Assembly (NCBI GenBank): GCA_963747515.1
Contig: CAVVFN010000009.1
Span: 1 to 64,000 of the forward strand
Direction: 5' to 3'
DNA from: Mariniphaga sp963747515
GTDB taxonomy: Bacteria > Bacteroidota > Bacteroidia > Bacteroidales > Prolixibacteraceae
DNA: 64,000 bases
Shown here in pieces: positions 18,077-26,704 of the stretch. The notes beneath the pieces were generated by a model. It worked only from the letters and a program-made list of their open reading frames with translations. It was not told the DNA's origin and searched no databases. Within the stretch, counting starts at the first letter, position 1. Every line of letters starts with the position of its first letter. The position numbers were made by a program, and so were the translations under genes.

Positions 18077-18475
18077 TCTTCCCTGACAGTTAGAAGTTGC
18101 TACCTGATTTGGAAAAGTTTGGTGTGAATTACCACATAACTTAAATTGAAGTTCCTTATTTCTCCGATGAACCCACTGTGAGCCATTAATGAGCCAATTA
18201 ATCTATCCATAAAGCCAGCACCTACATCACCGCATCTTTCGACTATTCTGAATTTTTCAACCAAATCAGATAAACACGGGTTGCTGTTGCATTTGAATCT
18301 TCAAAAATCTCCAGCTGTATGTTATTTTAAAATAAATTTGAATCTCTTTAACTGGTCGTTCGCCAGTAGATATATACTACTTTTAACTATTTCCTGACAG
18401 GTGTCTGAATTACCAAATTTATCTATCTTTACAAATTCATATAAATCGTTCAGGAATAAAAACTTTCAAACAGTG
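18077..18475. other. Gap after nuoN with a minus-strand coding relic
   Basis: No intact gene. The minus strand is open from about 18300 down to TAG 18100-18102, about 66 codons reading LVEKFRIVERCGDVGAGF and later NLSYVVIHTKLFQIR. The protein-like composition and the shared tail with the 7.2-kb relic support a decayed gene of unknown type. Near 18423 TATCTTTA is a 7/8 match to TAnnTTTG and may be the -7 box of the TonB receptor gene. Confidence 0.4.
18081..18128 (+). repeat. Direct repeat copy 2, downstream of nuo
   Basis: Same orientation as copy 1 at 7215-7262, 41 of 48 positions identical by eye. It contains the end of the minus-strand relic frame. Confidence 0.65.
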
Positions 18476-20746
18476 ATGATGAAAAGGTGTTTTGTTATTC
18501 TTACAGTTATGCTTTTCGCATTCCATCTAATAGCCCAGGATAAGGGATTTGTAAAAGGCATTATACTCGATACTGAAACCGGGAACCCCATTGAGGCAGT
18601 TAATGTAAGTGCAGACAAGCGATCGGGAACCATTTCTGATAAAGATGGAGAGTTTTCTCTGTCCCTGGTCCCCGGAAGACATGTACTTGAATTTTATTAT
18701 GTGGGGTACGAATTAACGAGGAAGGAAATTCTTGTTAACAAAAACGACACGAACCATGTTGCAGTAGAGATGCAGATAAGTTCAAGAATGCTGGAAGAAG
18801 TGGTGGTAAGTGAAGGGAAGTACGAACAGAAGCTATCTGATGTTACAGTATCTATGGAAGTGATAAAACCGCATCAATTATCTGACCAGAACATCACGTC
18901 ACTGGATATGATCCTTGAAAGAACTCCTGGGATCAGTATTATGGATGGTCAGCCCAGCATCCGCGGAGGAAGCGGGTACAGTTACGGAGTGGGTAGCCGT
19001 GTTTTAATGCTTGTTGATGATATGCCTATGATGACGGGGGATGCAGCTGATATTAAATGGAATTATCTGCCGGTGGAAAATATGAACCAGGTTGAGGTCA
19101 TTAAGGGGGCATCATCAGTGGTATACGGTTCTTCTGCGCTAAATGGAGTGATCAATCTTCGGACGCGTTTTCCGGGAAACGTTCCTGAATCTGAAGTAAC
19201 TGTTTTTAGGGGAGCCTATTTGAATCCGGCGCGTGATGAACTTGTTTGGTGGGATAAAAAGCCTGTTTTTACAGGAGCGTCTTTTTCGCATCTGCGAAAA
19301 ATTGGAAATCTTGATCTCTCAATAGCCGGTAATTATTTTAAGGATGAAGGGTACAGGGAACTTGAATTTGAACATAGGATTCGGGGAAATTTGGGACTCA
19401 GGTACCATTTTAAAAAGCTACACGGTCTTTCCGTTGGGATAACAGCAAGTGCCATGTATCTTGAGGCTGCTGATTTCATCCTGTGGCAAAATGCCGGTTC
19501 CGGAGCCTACAGGCAGAGCCCCGACAGCTATACCCCTTTGGCAGGTTACAGATATAACATGGATCCATTCATTGAATATTTTACACCAGGCGGCGATCGT
19601 CATTCGATTAAAACACGGCTCTTTAGTGTTGGAAATGAAAACATGGATATTGACAAGCAAGGGTATACCAAATTGCACTATGCTGAATATCGTTATCTGA
19701 ATAAGATAAAGGAGAGAACCAACTGGACAAGCGGTATCACTTTCTTACACAATACGGTATGGGGAAATATGTTTCTTCAACACAACGGCGTAAATGCTGC
19801 CGTATACTCTCAAATGGATGCCCATGTAACTGAGTCTTTAAAGCTCTCTGCAGGTGTGAGATGGGAGATCAATAAACTAGACGAAGAAGTGGATTATTCA
19901 GCTCCGGTATTTAGAACAGGGATGAATTACCATGCTGCTCAAAACACGTTCCTGCGTGCTTCCTTTGGTCAGGGATATCGCTTCCCTTCAGTAGCTGAGA
20001 AATATGCTTCTGCAGATGTTGGAGCTCTGAAACTTTTTAAAAATCCGCAACTGGAGCCTGAGTCGGGATGGAGTGCAGAGATTGGGATTAAGCAAGGATT
20101 TAGTTTTGAAGGATGGAAAGGGTTTTTAGATCTGGCTGCCTACCGTACAGAATATAAAAACATGATTGAATATACCTTTGGTGCTTATCCGGATGATCCA
20201 AACGAGGTGCCTACTTTAGATGATATTGGATTCAAAGCCCTCAATATAGGTACTGCCCGGATAACAGGTGCAGAGTTATCTATAAGTGGAGAGGGCAGAG
20301 CAGGGCCGGTTTCCGTTCAGGTGATGACAGGATACACATATATGAATCCTGTGGACCCATCAATCATTGAGGAATCGGGCAAGGATGAGGATGAATCCTA
20401 TATCTTAAAATACCGCCGCCGTCATATGTTGAAGGGGGATTTGGAACTGGGGTTTCACAGACTGTTCGCAGGTTTGAATTTTCAATACAATTCAAGGATG
20501 GTGAATGTGGATAATGTATTTATTGATCCCTTAATCGGAAATCTTATTCAACCTGGCTTTCCGGAATACTGGTCGAACCATTCTGTTGGTTATGCCCTGG
20601 TGGATGCAAGGTTTGGATGGGATGTGAAAAAGTGGATCAGGTTAAATACGATTATCCGGAATGTCTTCAATGTGGAATATCTTGGCAGGCCCGGAGATAT
20701 AGGGGCACCAAGAAACATTACCTTGCAGATGAGGTTTAAATTCTGA
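18476..20746 (+). CDS. TonB-dependent outer-membrane receptor with carboxypeptidase-like N-domain
   Basis: About 756 residues. The frame opens at GTG 18401, but the secretion signal begins at the double Met near 18476 (MMKRCFVILTVMLFAFHLIAQ), so I start there. After the signal comes a CarboxypepD_reg-like domain (GFVKGIILDTETGNPIEAVNVSA). The plug follows: LERTPGISIMDGQPSIRGGSGYSYG, then VEVIKGASSVVYGSSALNGVINL. The C-terminal barrel ends in NITLQMRFKF with the expected terminal aromatic. No SusD partner follows, so this is not a classical polysaccharide locus; the ligand may be a metal chelate, vitamin or peptide. The next gene converges. Confidence 0.9.
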   Translation: MMKRCFVILTVMLFAFHLIAQDKGFVKGIILDTETGNPIEAVNVSADKRSGTISDKDGEFSLSLVPGRHVLEFYYVGYELTRKEILVNKNDTNHVAVEMQISSRMLEEVVVSEGKYEQKLSDVTVSMEVIKPHQLSDQNITSLDMILERTPGISIMDGQPSIRGGSGYSYGVGSRVLMLVDDMPMMTGDAADIKWNYLPVENMNQVEVIKGASSVVYGSSALNGVINLRTRFPGNVPESEVTVFRGAYLNPARDELVWWDKKPVFTGASFSHLRKIGNLDLSIAGNYFKDEGYRELEFEHRIRGNLGLRYHFKKLHGLSVGITASAMYLEAADFILWQNAGSGAYRQSPDSYTPLAGYRYNMDPFIEYFTPGGDRHSIKTRLFSVGNENMDIDKQGYTKLHYAEYRYLNKIKERTNWTSGITFLHNTVWGNMFLQHNGVNAAVYSQMDAHVTESLKLSAGVRWEINKLDEEVDYSAPVFRTGMNYHAAQNTFLRASFGQGYRFPSVAEKYASADVGALKLFKNPQLEPESGWSAEIGIKQGFSFEGWKGFLDLAAYRTEYKNMIEYTFGAYPDDPNEVPTLDDIGFKALNIGTARITGAELSISGEGRAGPVSVQVMTGYTYMNPVDPSIIEESGKDEDESYILKYRRRHMLKGDLELGFHRLFAGLNFQYNSRMVNVDNVFIDPLIGNLIQPGFPEYWSNHSVGYALVDARFGWDVKKWIRLNTIIRNVFNVEYLGRPGDIGAPRNITLQMRFKF

Positions 20747-20777
20747 TGGGAATAAATGATTAGGAAAATACCAAACC

Positions 20778-21527
20778 TTACCTTATTTTTATAAGTTTTC
20801 GTGCCTGGTACGAAGAACCGGATTTTACCAGGTAGATATAGGATCCAGCCAGCAGCCCGCTCCCATCAAAGCGAAAAAAATGTTCACCCGGATCTGCCCT
20901 CCTGGATTCCTCGTATATAAGCTGACCCACAACATTGTATATCTTTAGCGTTATATTGTCACTCACAGGAGTGTAAAATCCTATCCTTGTGCTTTGTGAG
21001 AAAGGATTGGGCATATTTTCAAGTACACTGAACTGCTCCAGGTTGGAATATTCAGCACTGTTGGCATCTTGAACGGTTAAAACTACAGAAGTATTGTCAA
21101 TTACCTGAGGACCTTTAATAATCCCGAATAGTGGAATATTTATATAAGGGGTAATGTGTAATTTAAGAGGAAATGTCCCTGCCTGTTCAGGTACTCCTGA
21201 TATCAAAATACAATATGCAGAGTCTGCATAAAACCTTCCTGCATTTGTAGTATAAGTTATTCCGGGAGGAAAATTAAGCACAGAATCAATTTCTATATAA
21301 ACAATTTCAAGTCGATTACCTTCAAACTCGTATTCCGAAGGAGGTATGATCGTGAGAACTGTTTCGTAGGGTTGTCCAATATAGATATCCGGCAGTATTT
21401 GCGGGCAAAATCCCCCTGTATTATTGATGCCGGTGCAGTCTGGATCGGGTTCGCATTGTGCAGAAACCTGCCATCCTGTCAAAAGTGGAAGGCAAAAAAA
21501 TAGAATATTGTATATAACCTGTTTCAA
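20778..21527 (-). CDS. Secreted protein with T9SS type A sorting domain
   Basis: 249 residues. An N-terminal signal peptide (MKQVIYNILFFCLPLLTGWQVSAQ) is followed by a Cys-containing segment and a beta-rich, Ig/fibronectin-like middle. The last 80 residues are a type A C-terminal domain: ENMPNPFSQSTRIGFYTP, LKIYNVVGQLIYEES and SYIYLVKSGSSYQARKLIKIR. That signal routes proteins through the type IX secretion system to the cell surface. Cargo function unknown; no catalytic motif is visible. It converges with the TonB receptor gene, with 31 bp between stops. Confidence 0.85.
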   Translation of the reverse strand: MKQVIYNILFFCLPLLTGWQVSAQCEPDPDCTGINNTGGFCPQILPDIYIGQPYETVLTIIPPSEYEFEGNRLEIVYIEIDSVLNFPPGITYTTNAGRFYADSAYCILISGVPEQAGTFPLKLHITPYINIPLFGIIKGPQVIDNTSVVLTVQDANSAEYSNLEQFSVLENMPNPFSQSTRIGFYTPVSDNITLKIYNVVGQLIYEESRRADPGEHFFRFDGSGLLAGSYIYLVKSGSSYQARKLIKIR

Positions 21528-22010
21528 AAATGTGTGTTTTATATTTTTTATTCACTACTAAAGATACAGATAAATATGATATAAGTCAATTAATTCTTGT
21601 GTTATTTTTAAAAGGTAAAGGGTACACTTTTAGGAAACATTACAGGTATAGCGGAGTCAGATTCTCTATTCGTTGCATGATTAATTCAAATTTCAGACAT
21701 TTTTTGAATTGCCACCTGACATAACTGATTAAGTTGTGCAATAATACACCCTGAATCTTTAAATAATAAATGAGAGAATCTTACTTTAGCTCAATTCAGA
21801 AAGATAGATGTAAAAAGGAGCAAACACATCTTTGACGATTGGAAAGATGTAATGATTCGAAAGGGAATTTTGAAAGAAGAGGCAAACAAGAGTAGGCACA
21901 AAATTAAAAACCATAAGCCACATCCTGGTAATGTTTTAAAATGGTACCTGATTGAATTAATCCTTCAGGAACTAGAAGATCGTAAATTGATATGAAAATG
22001 AAATAACATA
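21528..22010. other. Decayed stretch with possible HigA-like fragment
   Basis: No intact gene. Plus-strand codons ending TGA at about 21993 read KNHKPHPGNVLKWYLIEL, resembling the start of HigA-type antitoxins (HPGEVLKEYL), but the helix-turn-helix never follows. It is preceded by a Lys-rich open stretch from about 21830. Together with the adjacent hicB this looks like a toxin-antitoxin remnant patch. Confidence 0.3.
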
Positions 22011-22329
22011 TAAAGATTTTATCGGTACAGTGAATTTTAGTGCCGATGACCGAATTTTCTTCGGTAAGGTGGAAGGGATTGATGATTTAATAACTTTTGA
22101 AGGCTCAACAGTTGAAGAACTGGAATCTTCATTCAGATATATGGTGGATCAGCATTTAGCTGACTGTGAACGGGAAGGGAAGCCGACAGAAAAGTCATAT
22201 AAAGGAGTTTTTAGTATGCGTATAAATCCTAAGCTGCATAAAAAGGCTTCACATGCTGCCATCAAAAAAGGTATTATTTTGAACCTAATGATTAAACAGG
22301 CCCTGGAAAAGGAACTGGAAGATCAGTAA
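22004..22329 (+). CDS. hicB: HicB-family antitoxin, orphan, start disrupted
   Basis: The frame from GTG 22030 gives 99 residues: NFSADDRIFFGKVEGIDDLITFEG (HicB N-domain) and, at the C-terminus, FSMRINPKLHKKASHAAIKKG, an Arc/MetJ-type ribbon-helix-helix. The in-frame codons upstream, starting near 22004, read NEITYKDFIGTV, the usual HicB N-terminus. They cannot be reached from the ATG at about 21991 because the A-run there is one base short; ATGAAAAATGAAATAACA would restore MKNEIT. No HicA toxin is recognisable on either side. It may still be made from GTG, shortened, or be a relic. Confidence 0.65.
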
Positions 22330-22436
22330 AAAAAAACGTTACATGAAAAATTCATATAACGCCAATACTTTTATATCAGTGGAGGTAGGGGGGTTACGTA
22401 TTAATCTGATATACAATTTAATCAGATCATTTGTAT

Positions 22437-23543
22437 TTAATTTTTTATAAAACTCCCCAGTACTTTTTCACATGTTCCGTGAGTTATTTTATCCAGTGTT
22501 TGCTGGGGAAGCCTCAGTTGCATAATGAAGATATAATGCGGAAGCCACCAGTTCTGAATATGACCGGGTGTGTTTTTCATATCGGGACGAAAAACAAAAC
22601 CATCGGTACCAAACATGATTCGGTCGGCATAGTGGATGCAAAAATCCCTGTAAGGTTTGATTTCCTCCGGAGTTAAGGAGTCGTATTGCCGGAGAAACAT
22701 CCCGATGCTGGTATCAAAGTACAGGTTTGGATATTTATCCATTAATGCAGAAAGTGTCTCAGTACCCTGAAAGTTCATATGAGCCACAATCCAGTTTATT
22801 TTCGGATATTTTTCAACCATTTCAGACAGAAAATAATCAAGCAGTTCCTGGTTGGTGTAGCCGGCCTTTTCCCAGAATCTTTTGCTCCCTCTGCCATACG
22901 TATAACCCTGATCGCCCCAATGTTCATTCACATGAATCAGGATTGGGAGGTTGTTTTTTTCGCACAGTTCATACACTTTTTGCCAGCCAGGGGTTGTCAT
23001 AACATGGTAATCCGGGTTGTCGCTGTTCCTGAAATCTCCGGTATGCAGTTTGATACCCTGTATTAAACCCTCATCAATCCGCCGCTGGATTTCTGTCAGC
23101 TGGTCTGCCTGATCCCAGTTCATCCACCAGAAAACATATACTCTTGGATTATCTTTTGCCCACTCCATCGTTTCCAGGTAAGGATCAAGCAGGATCATCC
23201 TGGAAGCGTGATAATTTCCCACCTGCCCGAACCACTGATCCACCACATTCTGAATCTGTTCTCCTTCCAGCCTGTCGGGATAATGACTCCAGGCCAGGTG
23301 CATGTGACTGTCGAACCAGTCGAAGGAATACGAATGATTGGTATTTCCGAATCCTCTGGAAAAGCCATTATCCCCTGTATCCCGCTCAATGTTGTCAGGG
23401 TAAGGGGCAGGTTCGATAAAAGGAATTTGATTATTTGTCTTCCTTTCCCCGGAATTATTGTTTGAACAACCCGATAAAATACAAACAGAAAAAACGACAG
23501 CAGCAGCTCTTAACGCACTTGAAAAGAAATGATTATAATTCAT
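22437..23543 (-). CDS. Amidohydrolase-family lipoprotein (Amidohydro_2 type)
   Basis: 368 residues. A lipoprotein signal with lipobox ILSGC (Cys26) places it in the envelope. The TIM-barrel metal-hydrolase motifs follow: FDSHMHLAW (HxH), ILIHVNEHWG, WIVAHMNF and MFGTDGFVFRP (catalytic Asp). These match the Amidohydro_2 group of decarboxylases and lactone or amide hydrolases. The downstream neighbour on the same strand, a secreted propeller protein, starts well after this gene's own start, so the order on the minus strand is this gene last. Substrate unknown. Confidence 0.8.
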   Translation of the reverse strand: MNYNHFFSSALRAAAVVFSVCILSGCSNNNSGERKTNNQIPFIEPAPYPDNIERDTGDNGFSRGFGNTNHSYSFDWFDSHMHLAWSHYPDRLEGEQIQNVVDQWFGQVGNYHASRMILLDPYLETMEWAKDNPRVYVFWWMNWDQADQLTEIQRRIDEGLIQGIKLHTGDFRNSDNPDYHVMTTPGWQKVYELCEKNNLPILIHVNEHWGDQGYTYGRGSKRFWEKAGYTNQELLDYFLSEMVEKYPKINWIVAHMNFQGTETLSALMDKYPNLYFDTSIGMFLRQYDSLTPEEIKPYRDFCIHYADRIMFGTDGFVFRPDMKNTPGHIQNWWLPHYIFIMQLRLPQQTLDKITHGTCEKVLGSFIKN

Positions 23544-23627
23544 TGATGTAGAAAATTATGAAAGAAATTTCAGTCAATATTAGAACTTATCGGCACTTAT
23601 TCTCTTTTTCGTTTCCTGCGATTTTCT

Positions 23628-24596
23628 CTATTTCGCCGGAGCAACCTTCGGTTTGCCTAAAGCATCCACAACAGCTATCCATTTGTCTCTGCCAATCTGA
23701 TGCAGATCCACATGATGCATGGCCTCCGCATTCCAACCGTTTGAAGAGGCTTTAATCAGGGGGCTATCAATCATGGTTTCCGAATAGTTTTGAGTAGAAA
23801 GTTCAGTAATCTCAAAAGCATGCACTTTTTCACCGTAAACAGGATGACAATCCATTCCCAGGCGGTACAGTTTTCCATTCACCTGAAAAGGTCTTCCTGC
23901 AGGCCTTGCTGTATTCAGATCCTTTTTCACCACCGGGCTTTTGGGATGTTCAGTCCATGATCCCTTTAAATCGCCGGCATAAAAAAGCCGCAGCGTTTCA
24001 TTTCCCGGCCGGATGGTAAACATCCACCACAGGTTGTTGTGCCGGAAAATGGTAGGAGAAATGTACGTTTCTTCTGACAATATTTCTCCCTCAAATTCCC
24101 ACTCAACGGGAAACCTGGTTGCCTTGTAAAGCCGCACCGAAGTCTCGGTATGGGCTTCAGGTACCATATAATAGTCATCCTTCCATTTGAATACATAAGG
24201 ATAAGCCAGTACAAACGGCTCTTTAATTACAATTTGCCTGTATTTCCAGTCTGTTCCGTTTTTACTTTCAGCCAGGCCAATGCCACCCGAATCGGTCTTT
24301 CCGTCTTTTGCGGTAAAATACATATAATACATCGAGTCGGTCACCACCATGAAGGGATGAGCTACAATATCCACCTTCAAATCAGTGACTTCTTTTGCGG
24401 TAAAAACAGGGTTACGGGCACCAGGAGCAGGAGAAAGATGAAAAGGTGAAGATCCGGAACAGAACCCTATTGTCCAGATACTTTTCTCTTCGGTTTTATC
24501 CTTTTCCCGTTGCCGGCAATTGCCTTGTTCGGGTAAAAATAAACTCAATGCGGTTCCTGTTAAAACAGCTGCTATAACATTTCTTACTGGTTTCAT
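23628..24596 (-). CDS. Secreted five-bladed propeller protein (GH43-like / GIPC-transferase N-domain-like)
   Basis: 322 residues with a weak signal region (NVIAAVLTGTALSLFLPEQGN). The body has repeated blade motifs typical of the GH43-like domain found at the N-terminus of glucosamine inositolphosphorylceramide transferases: NPVFTAKEV, VDIVAHPFMVV with YYMYFTAK, IGLAESKNGTDW, FVLAYPYVFKWKDDYYMVPEA, YISPTIFRHNNLWWMF, and GRPFQVNGKLYRLGMDC. No glycosyltransferase domain follows. It precedes the amidohydrolase on the same strand with an 84-bp gap, so the two are probably co-transcribed. A glycan- or inositol-lipid-related role is inference. Confidence 0.6.
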   Translation of the reverse strand: MKPVRNVIAAVLTGTALSLFLPEQGNCRQREKDKTEEKSIWTIGFCSGSSPFHLSPAPGARNPVFTAKEVTDLKVDIVAHPFMVVTDSMYYMYFTAKDGKTDSGGIGLAESKNGTDWKYRQIVIKEPFVLAYPYVFKWKDDYYMVPEAHTETSVRLYKATRFPVEWEFEGEILSEETYISPTIFRHNNLWWMFTIRPGNETLRLFYAGDLKGSWTEHPKSPVVKKDLNTARPAGRPFQVNGKLYRLGMDCHPVYGEKVHAFEITELSTQNYSETMIDSPLIKASSNGWNAEAMHHVDLHQIGRDKWIAVVDALGKPKVAPAK

Positions 24597-24758
24597 TTTT
24601 TCATTTTTATAGTATTTTACAGTTTCTTTACCGTTTAAACTTTACCATATCATTTTATTACCTTCATTTTAAATGTTTTTAAACCTTTATGTATTTGTGG
24701 CACAAAGTAGCTGCCACCTCTGCCAAAGCAGGCAGTTAGTATTTTTTCTTTAAAAACA

Positions 24759-25235
24759 TCATTTACCCAATCTTTCCTTTTCACGTGTATAAATTGGCAT
24801 CTCTTCATCTATATCATTCTTATCATCATCCGGCACATATATCAACAACAGAATATCATCTTTCAGTTTGTCATTTTTAACCAGGAACAGTGGAACACCA
24901 TCACCATCTTCATCAAAATGATATTGGGAACCTATGGCATAAATTGTCTTTGATTCAGAATATGTTTCAATTGCAAGATTGGTATCTATGTCGATTTCTC
25001 CATCAATTAGTTCCATTCCGAAATCATAATTTGATGATTTTCCATAATCATAAAAATGCGTTAGTCTTTGCATTGACAAAGGATGACCTTCAATAACATT
25101 AGCATAAAGTGGATTGAATTTGCTGTGAAAGGATTCTTCCCAATCTTTCTGAAGTTTAAATATGATTTTACCTGAGTTGATATGTTCGCCATCAGGTGAA
25201 AAATCAGATTTATTGAATGGTATGATAAGTTCCAT
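24759..25235 (-). CDS. Hypothetical acidic protein
   Basis: 158 residues, no recognised family. The centre reads YHFDEDGDGVPLFLVKNDKL and the C-terminal third is strongly acidic (PDDDKNDIDEEMP). No signal peptide or membrane segment. The shape, a small soluble acidic protein standing alone in an accessory region, is reminiscent of immunity or SMI1-like proteins, but no motif supports that. ATG 25235 looks suitable. Confidence 0.55.
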   Translation of the reverse strand: MELIIPFNKSDFSPDGEHINSGKIIFKLQKDWEESFHSKFNPLYANVIEGHPLSMQRLTHFYDYGKSSNYDFGMELIDGEIDIDTNLAIETYSESKTIYAIGSQYHFDEDGDGVPLFLVKNDKLKDDILLLIYVPDDDKNDIDEEMPIYTREKERLGK

Positions 25236-25655
25236 TTAGTTTTGTTTGAAAGTAAAAGTAATCAATTCATTACTAAATTTCGGTAAAATTTTCAAAAGAT
25301 AATTTCAAAAGGAAAGATGTCAAATGGGAAACCCTTCCTAAAGAAACCAGAGAATTTACCTCATTTCTCAAAAGAACACGATGATAAACCACATAAACCA
25401 ATTATACCCACCTCCCTCCGGTAAACCGGAGTACTCCTCCCTTGCAGTAGGAGAAACCGCAGCATTGTATTCATGAACTGCCAAACAAACAAACCCCCGG
25501 TAACATTTATGATTCCTGGAATTATTCATCATGAGCACGGATTGCAAATCCGCGCCAGCGTGGATGAAATCCGGCTTGTTCTTCATTTCCCCGGTTCTTA
25601 GAAAGCGTTCCTGAAGTTCCACTGTCCTTTAAAGACTGCTTGTATGAGTGCACTT
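25236..25655. other. Gap with a REP-like palindrome
   Basis: No supported gene. At about 25541 a small palindrome (CGGATT-GCA-AATCCG) sits in a stretch whose minus strand reads AGADLQSVL, a phrase that recurs as spurious translation of repeats in many Bacteroidota genomes. It is probably one copy of a dispersed repeat family. Confidence 0.35.
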
Positions 25656-25841
25656 TCACCTTGCAAACACCTCAAAAAGCTGTTCTTTGCTTTTTCCCAG
25701 GAATACCGTTTCAAAAGAACCGGGGATGTCGTCCATGGCATTCAGAGTCTTTACCACTCCAGTTTCACGCTGTTGCTCATTTTTGTCATAAGGACATTTT
25801 GGAAGGCTATCCAGAATCATCTGGGAGGGCATCAGGTGAAA
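25656..25841 (-). other. Open frame of unknown origin after the DUF6266 gene
   Basis: A 61-codon open stretch without a clear early start, in a different frame from the DUF6266 gene it overlaps. It reads LPKCPYDKNEQQRETG and then GSFETVFLGKSKEQLFEVFAR before TGA 25656-25658. The protein-like composition suggests the tail of another gene, joined to DUF6266 by deletion or a frameshift. Family not recognised. Confidence 0.3.
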
Positions 25842-26379
25842 TTACCTGTTTTGTTTTCCACAAGTACTGTTTTTCATAACGACGGGTATCTGTAAACCTG
25901 AAGCTGCATGCAGAATCATCTTTATACAGGACAATAACCACCAAATGATCGCCAACCGTACTGCCGGATGTATCAAAATCATATTCCCATTGTATTACGA
26001 ATCCTTCAGGATGAAGGCTCAGTGAGGCATTCAAGGGTAAAGGAAGAGATCCTGTGCTTAGCAATATTTTGCTTTTATCAATGCGTTGATTGGGATATTC
26101 ACCCGTGAAAGCATTTCGCAAATTATATCCCATCGCCGTCTGATAGGGCGCTTTTCCTTTTGGAACAGCAGCAAAGGTTAAGCGGATGGGATCGCTGAAC
26201 TTCCGCAGGAAGGCGTTCATCAACTGCATCCGCTGGCGCTGGGCCAGCTGAGCCGGAGATTTTGGGTTACTGATTGAACCGGGTTTTGTACGAATATACG
26301 TCTTGCCGTTTCGGTTGTAAAATACCAGGTTGCCAAGTGTACCCCCGGTAATGTTTAAAAAATTGCCTAATTTTGCCAT
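25807..26379 (-). CDS. DUF6266 family protein, probably with aberrant C-terminus
   Basis: 190 residues. The N-terminus has the DUF6266 pattern: a short Gly-rich GTLGNLVFYNRNGKTYIRTKPG followed by NPKSPAQLAQRQRMQLMNAFLRK. The family is small, Bacteroidota-restricted and of unknown function; its start resembles structural or phage-tail-like proteins. The last 20 residues (KQVISPDALPDDSG) do not resemble the usual family ending, so the gene is probably truncated or frameshifted near 25850. A second, much shorter DUF6266 relic lies at 52862-53035. Confidence 0.65.
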   Translation of the reverse strand: MAKLGNFLNITGGTLGNLVFYNRNGKTYIRTKPGSISNPKSPAQLAQRQRMQLMNAFLRKFSDPIRLTFAAVPKGKAPYQTAMGYNLRNAFTGEYPNQRIDKSKILLSTGSLPLPLNASLSLHPEGFVIQWEYDFDTSGSTVGDHLVVIVLYKDDSACSFRFTDTRRYEKQYLWKTKQVISPDALPDDSG

Positions 26380-26704
26380 TTGTTTAATTTTTAAATGTTT
26401 AACTGTGTTTTATAATTTTTTTAGTACTTTTTACACTACCTGTGTTTTGGTTTTACCACCTCCCTGCCGGTTCATTTTCGATTCAGAACTGTTTCACGGC
26501 CGATCATAATCGAAGTTGAATCGAAGCGGAAACAAATCCCGGACAGCAGGGATATAGAAAAACCAGGCAGCAGGTAACCTAAAGGTGTTTTAAATTTTAT
26601 TGGTATTGAAGAAAAATTCAAATCAGTCATCGTAAGAAATGACTTTTATCATCGTTACCAGGAAAAAAGTAATTACACATCTCCTACTATGGAAGTATAT
26701 AATT
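26380..26704. other. 325-bp intergenic stretch
   Basis: Lies between the divergent-looking ends of DUF6266 (start at 26379) and ligD (stop at 26705), both on the minus strand. It is AT-rich and I see no gene, terminator hairpin or clear promoter box. Confidence 0.4.

Noticed and set aside
21530..21724. Open frame of 64 codons after the T9SS gene
   Set aside because: AT-rich, no motif and no conserved context; a chance open stretch in an intergenic patch.
25368..25622. 84-codon minus-strand frame
   Set aside because: Contains the AGADLQSVL phrase that arises by translating a dispersed repeat, and has no domain; treated as repeat-derived.
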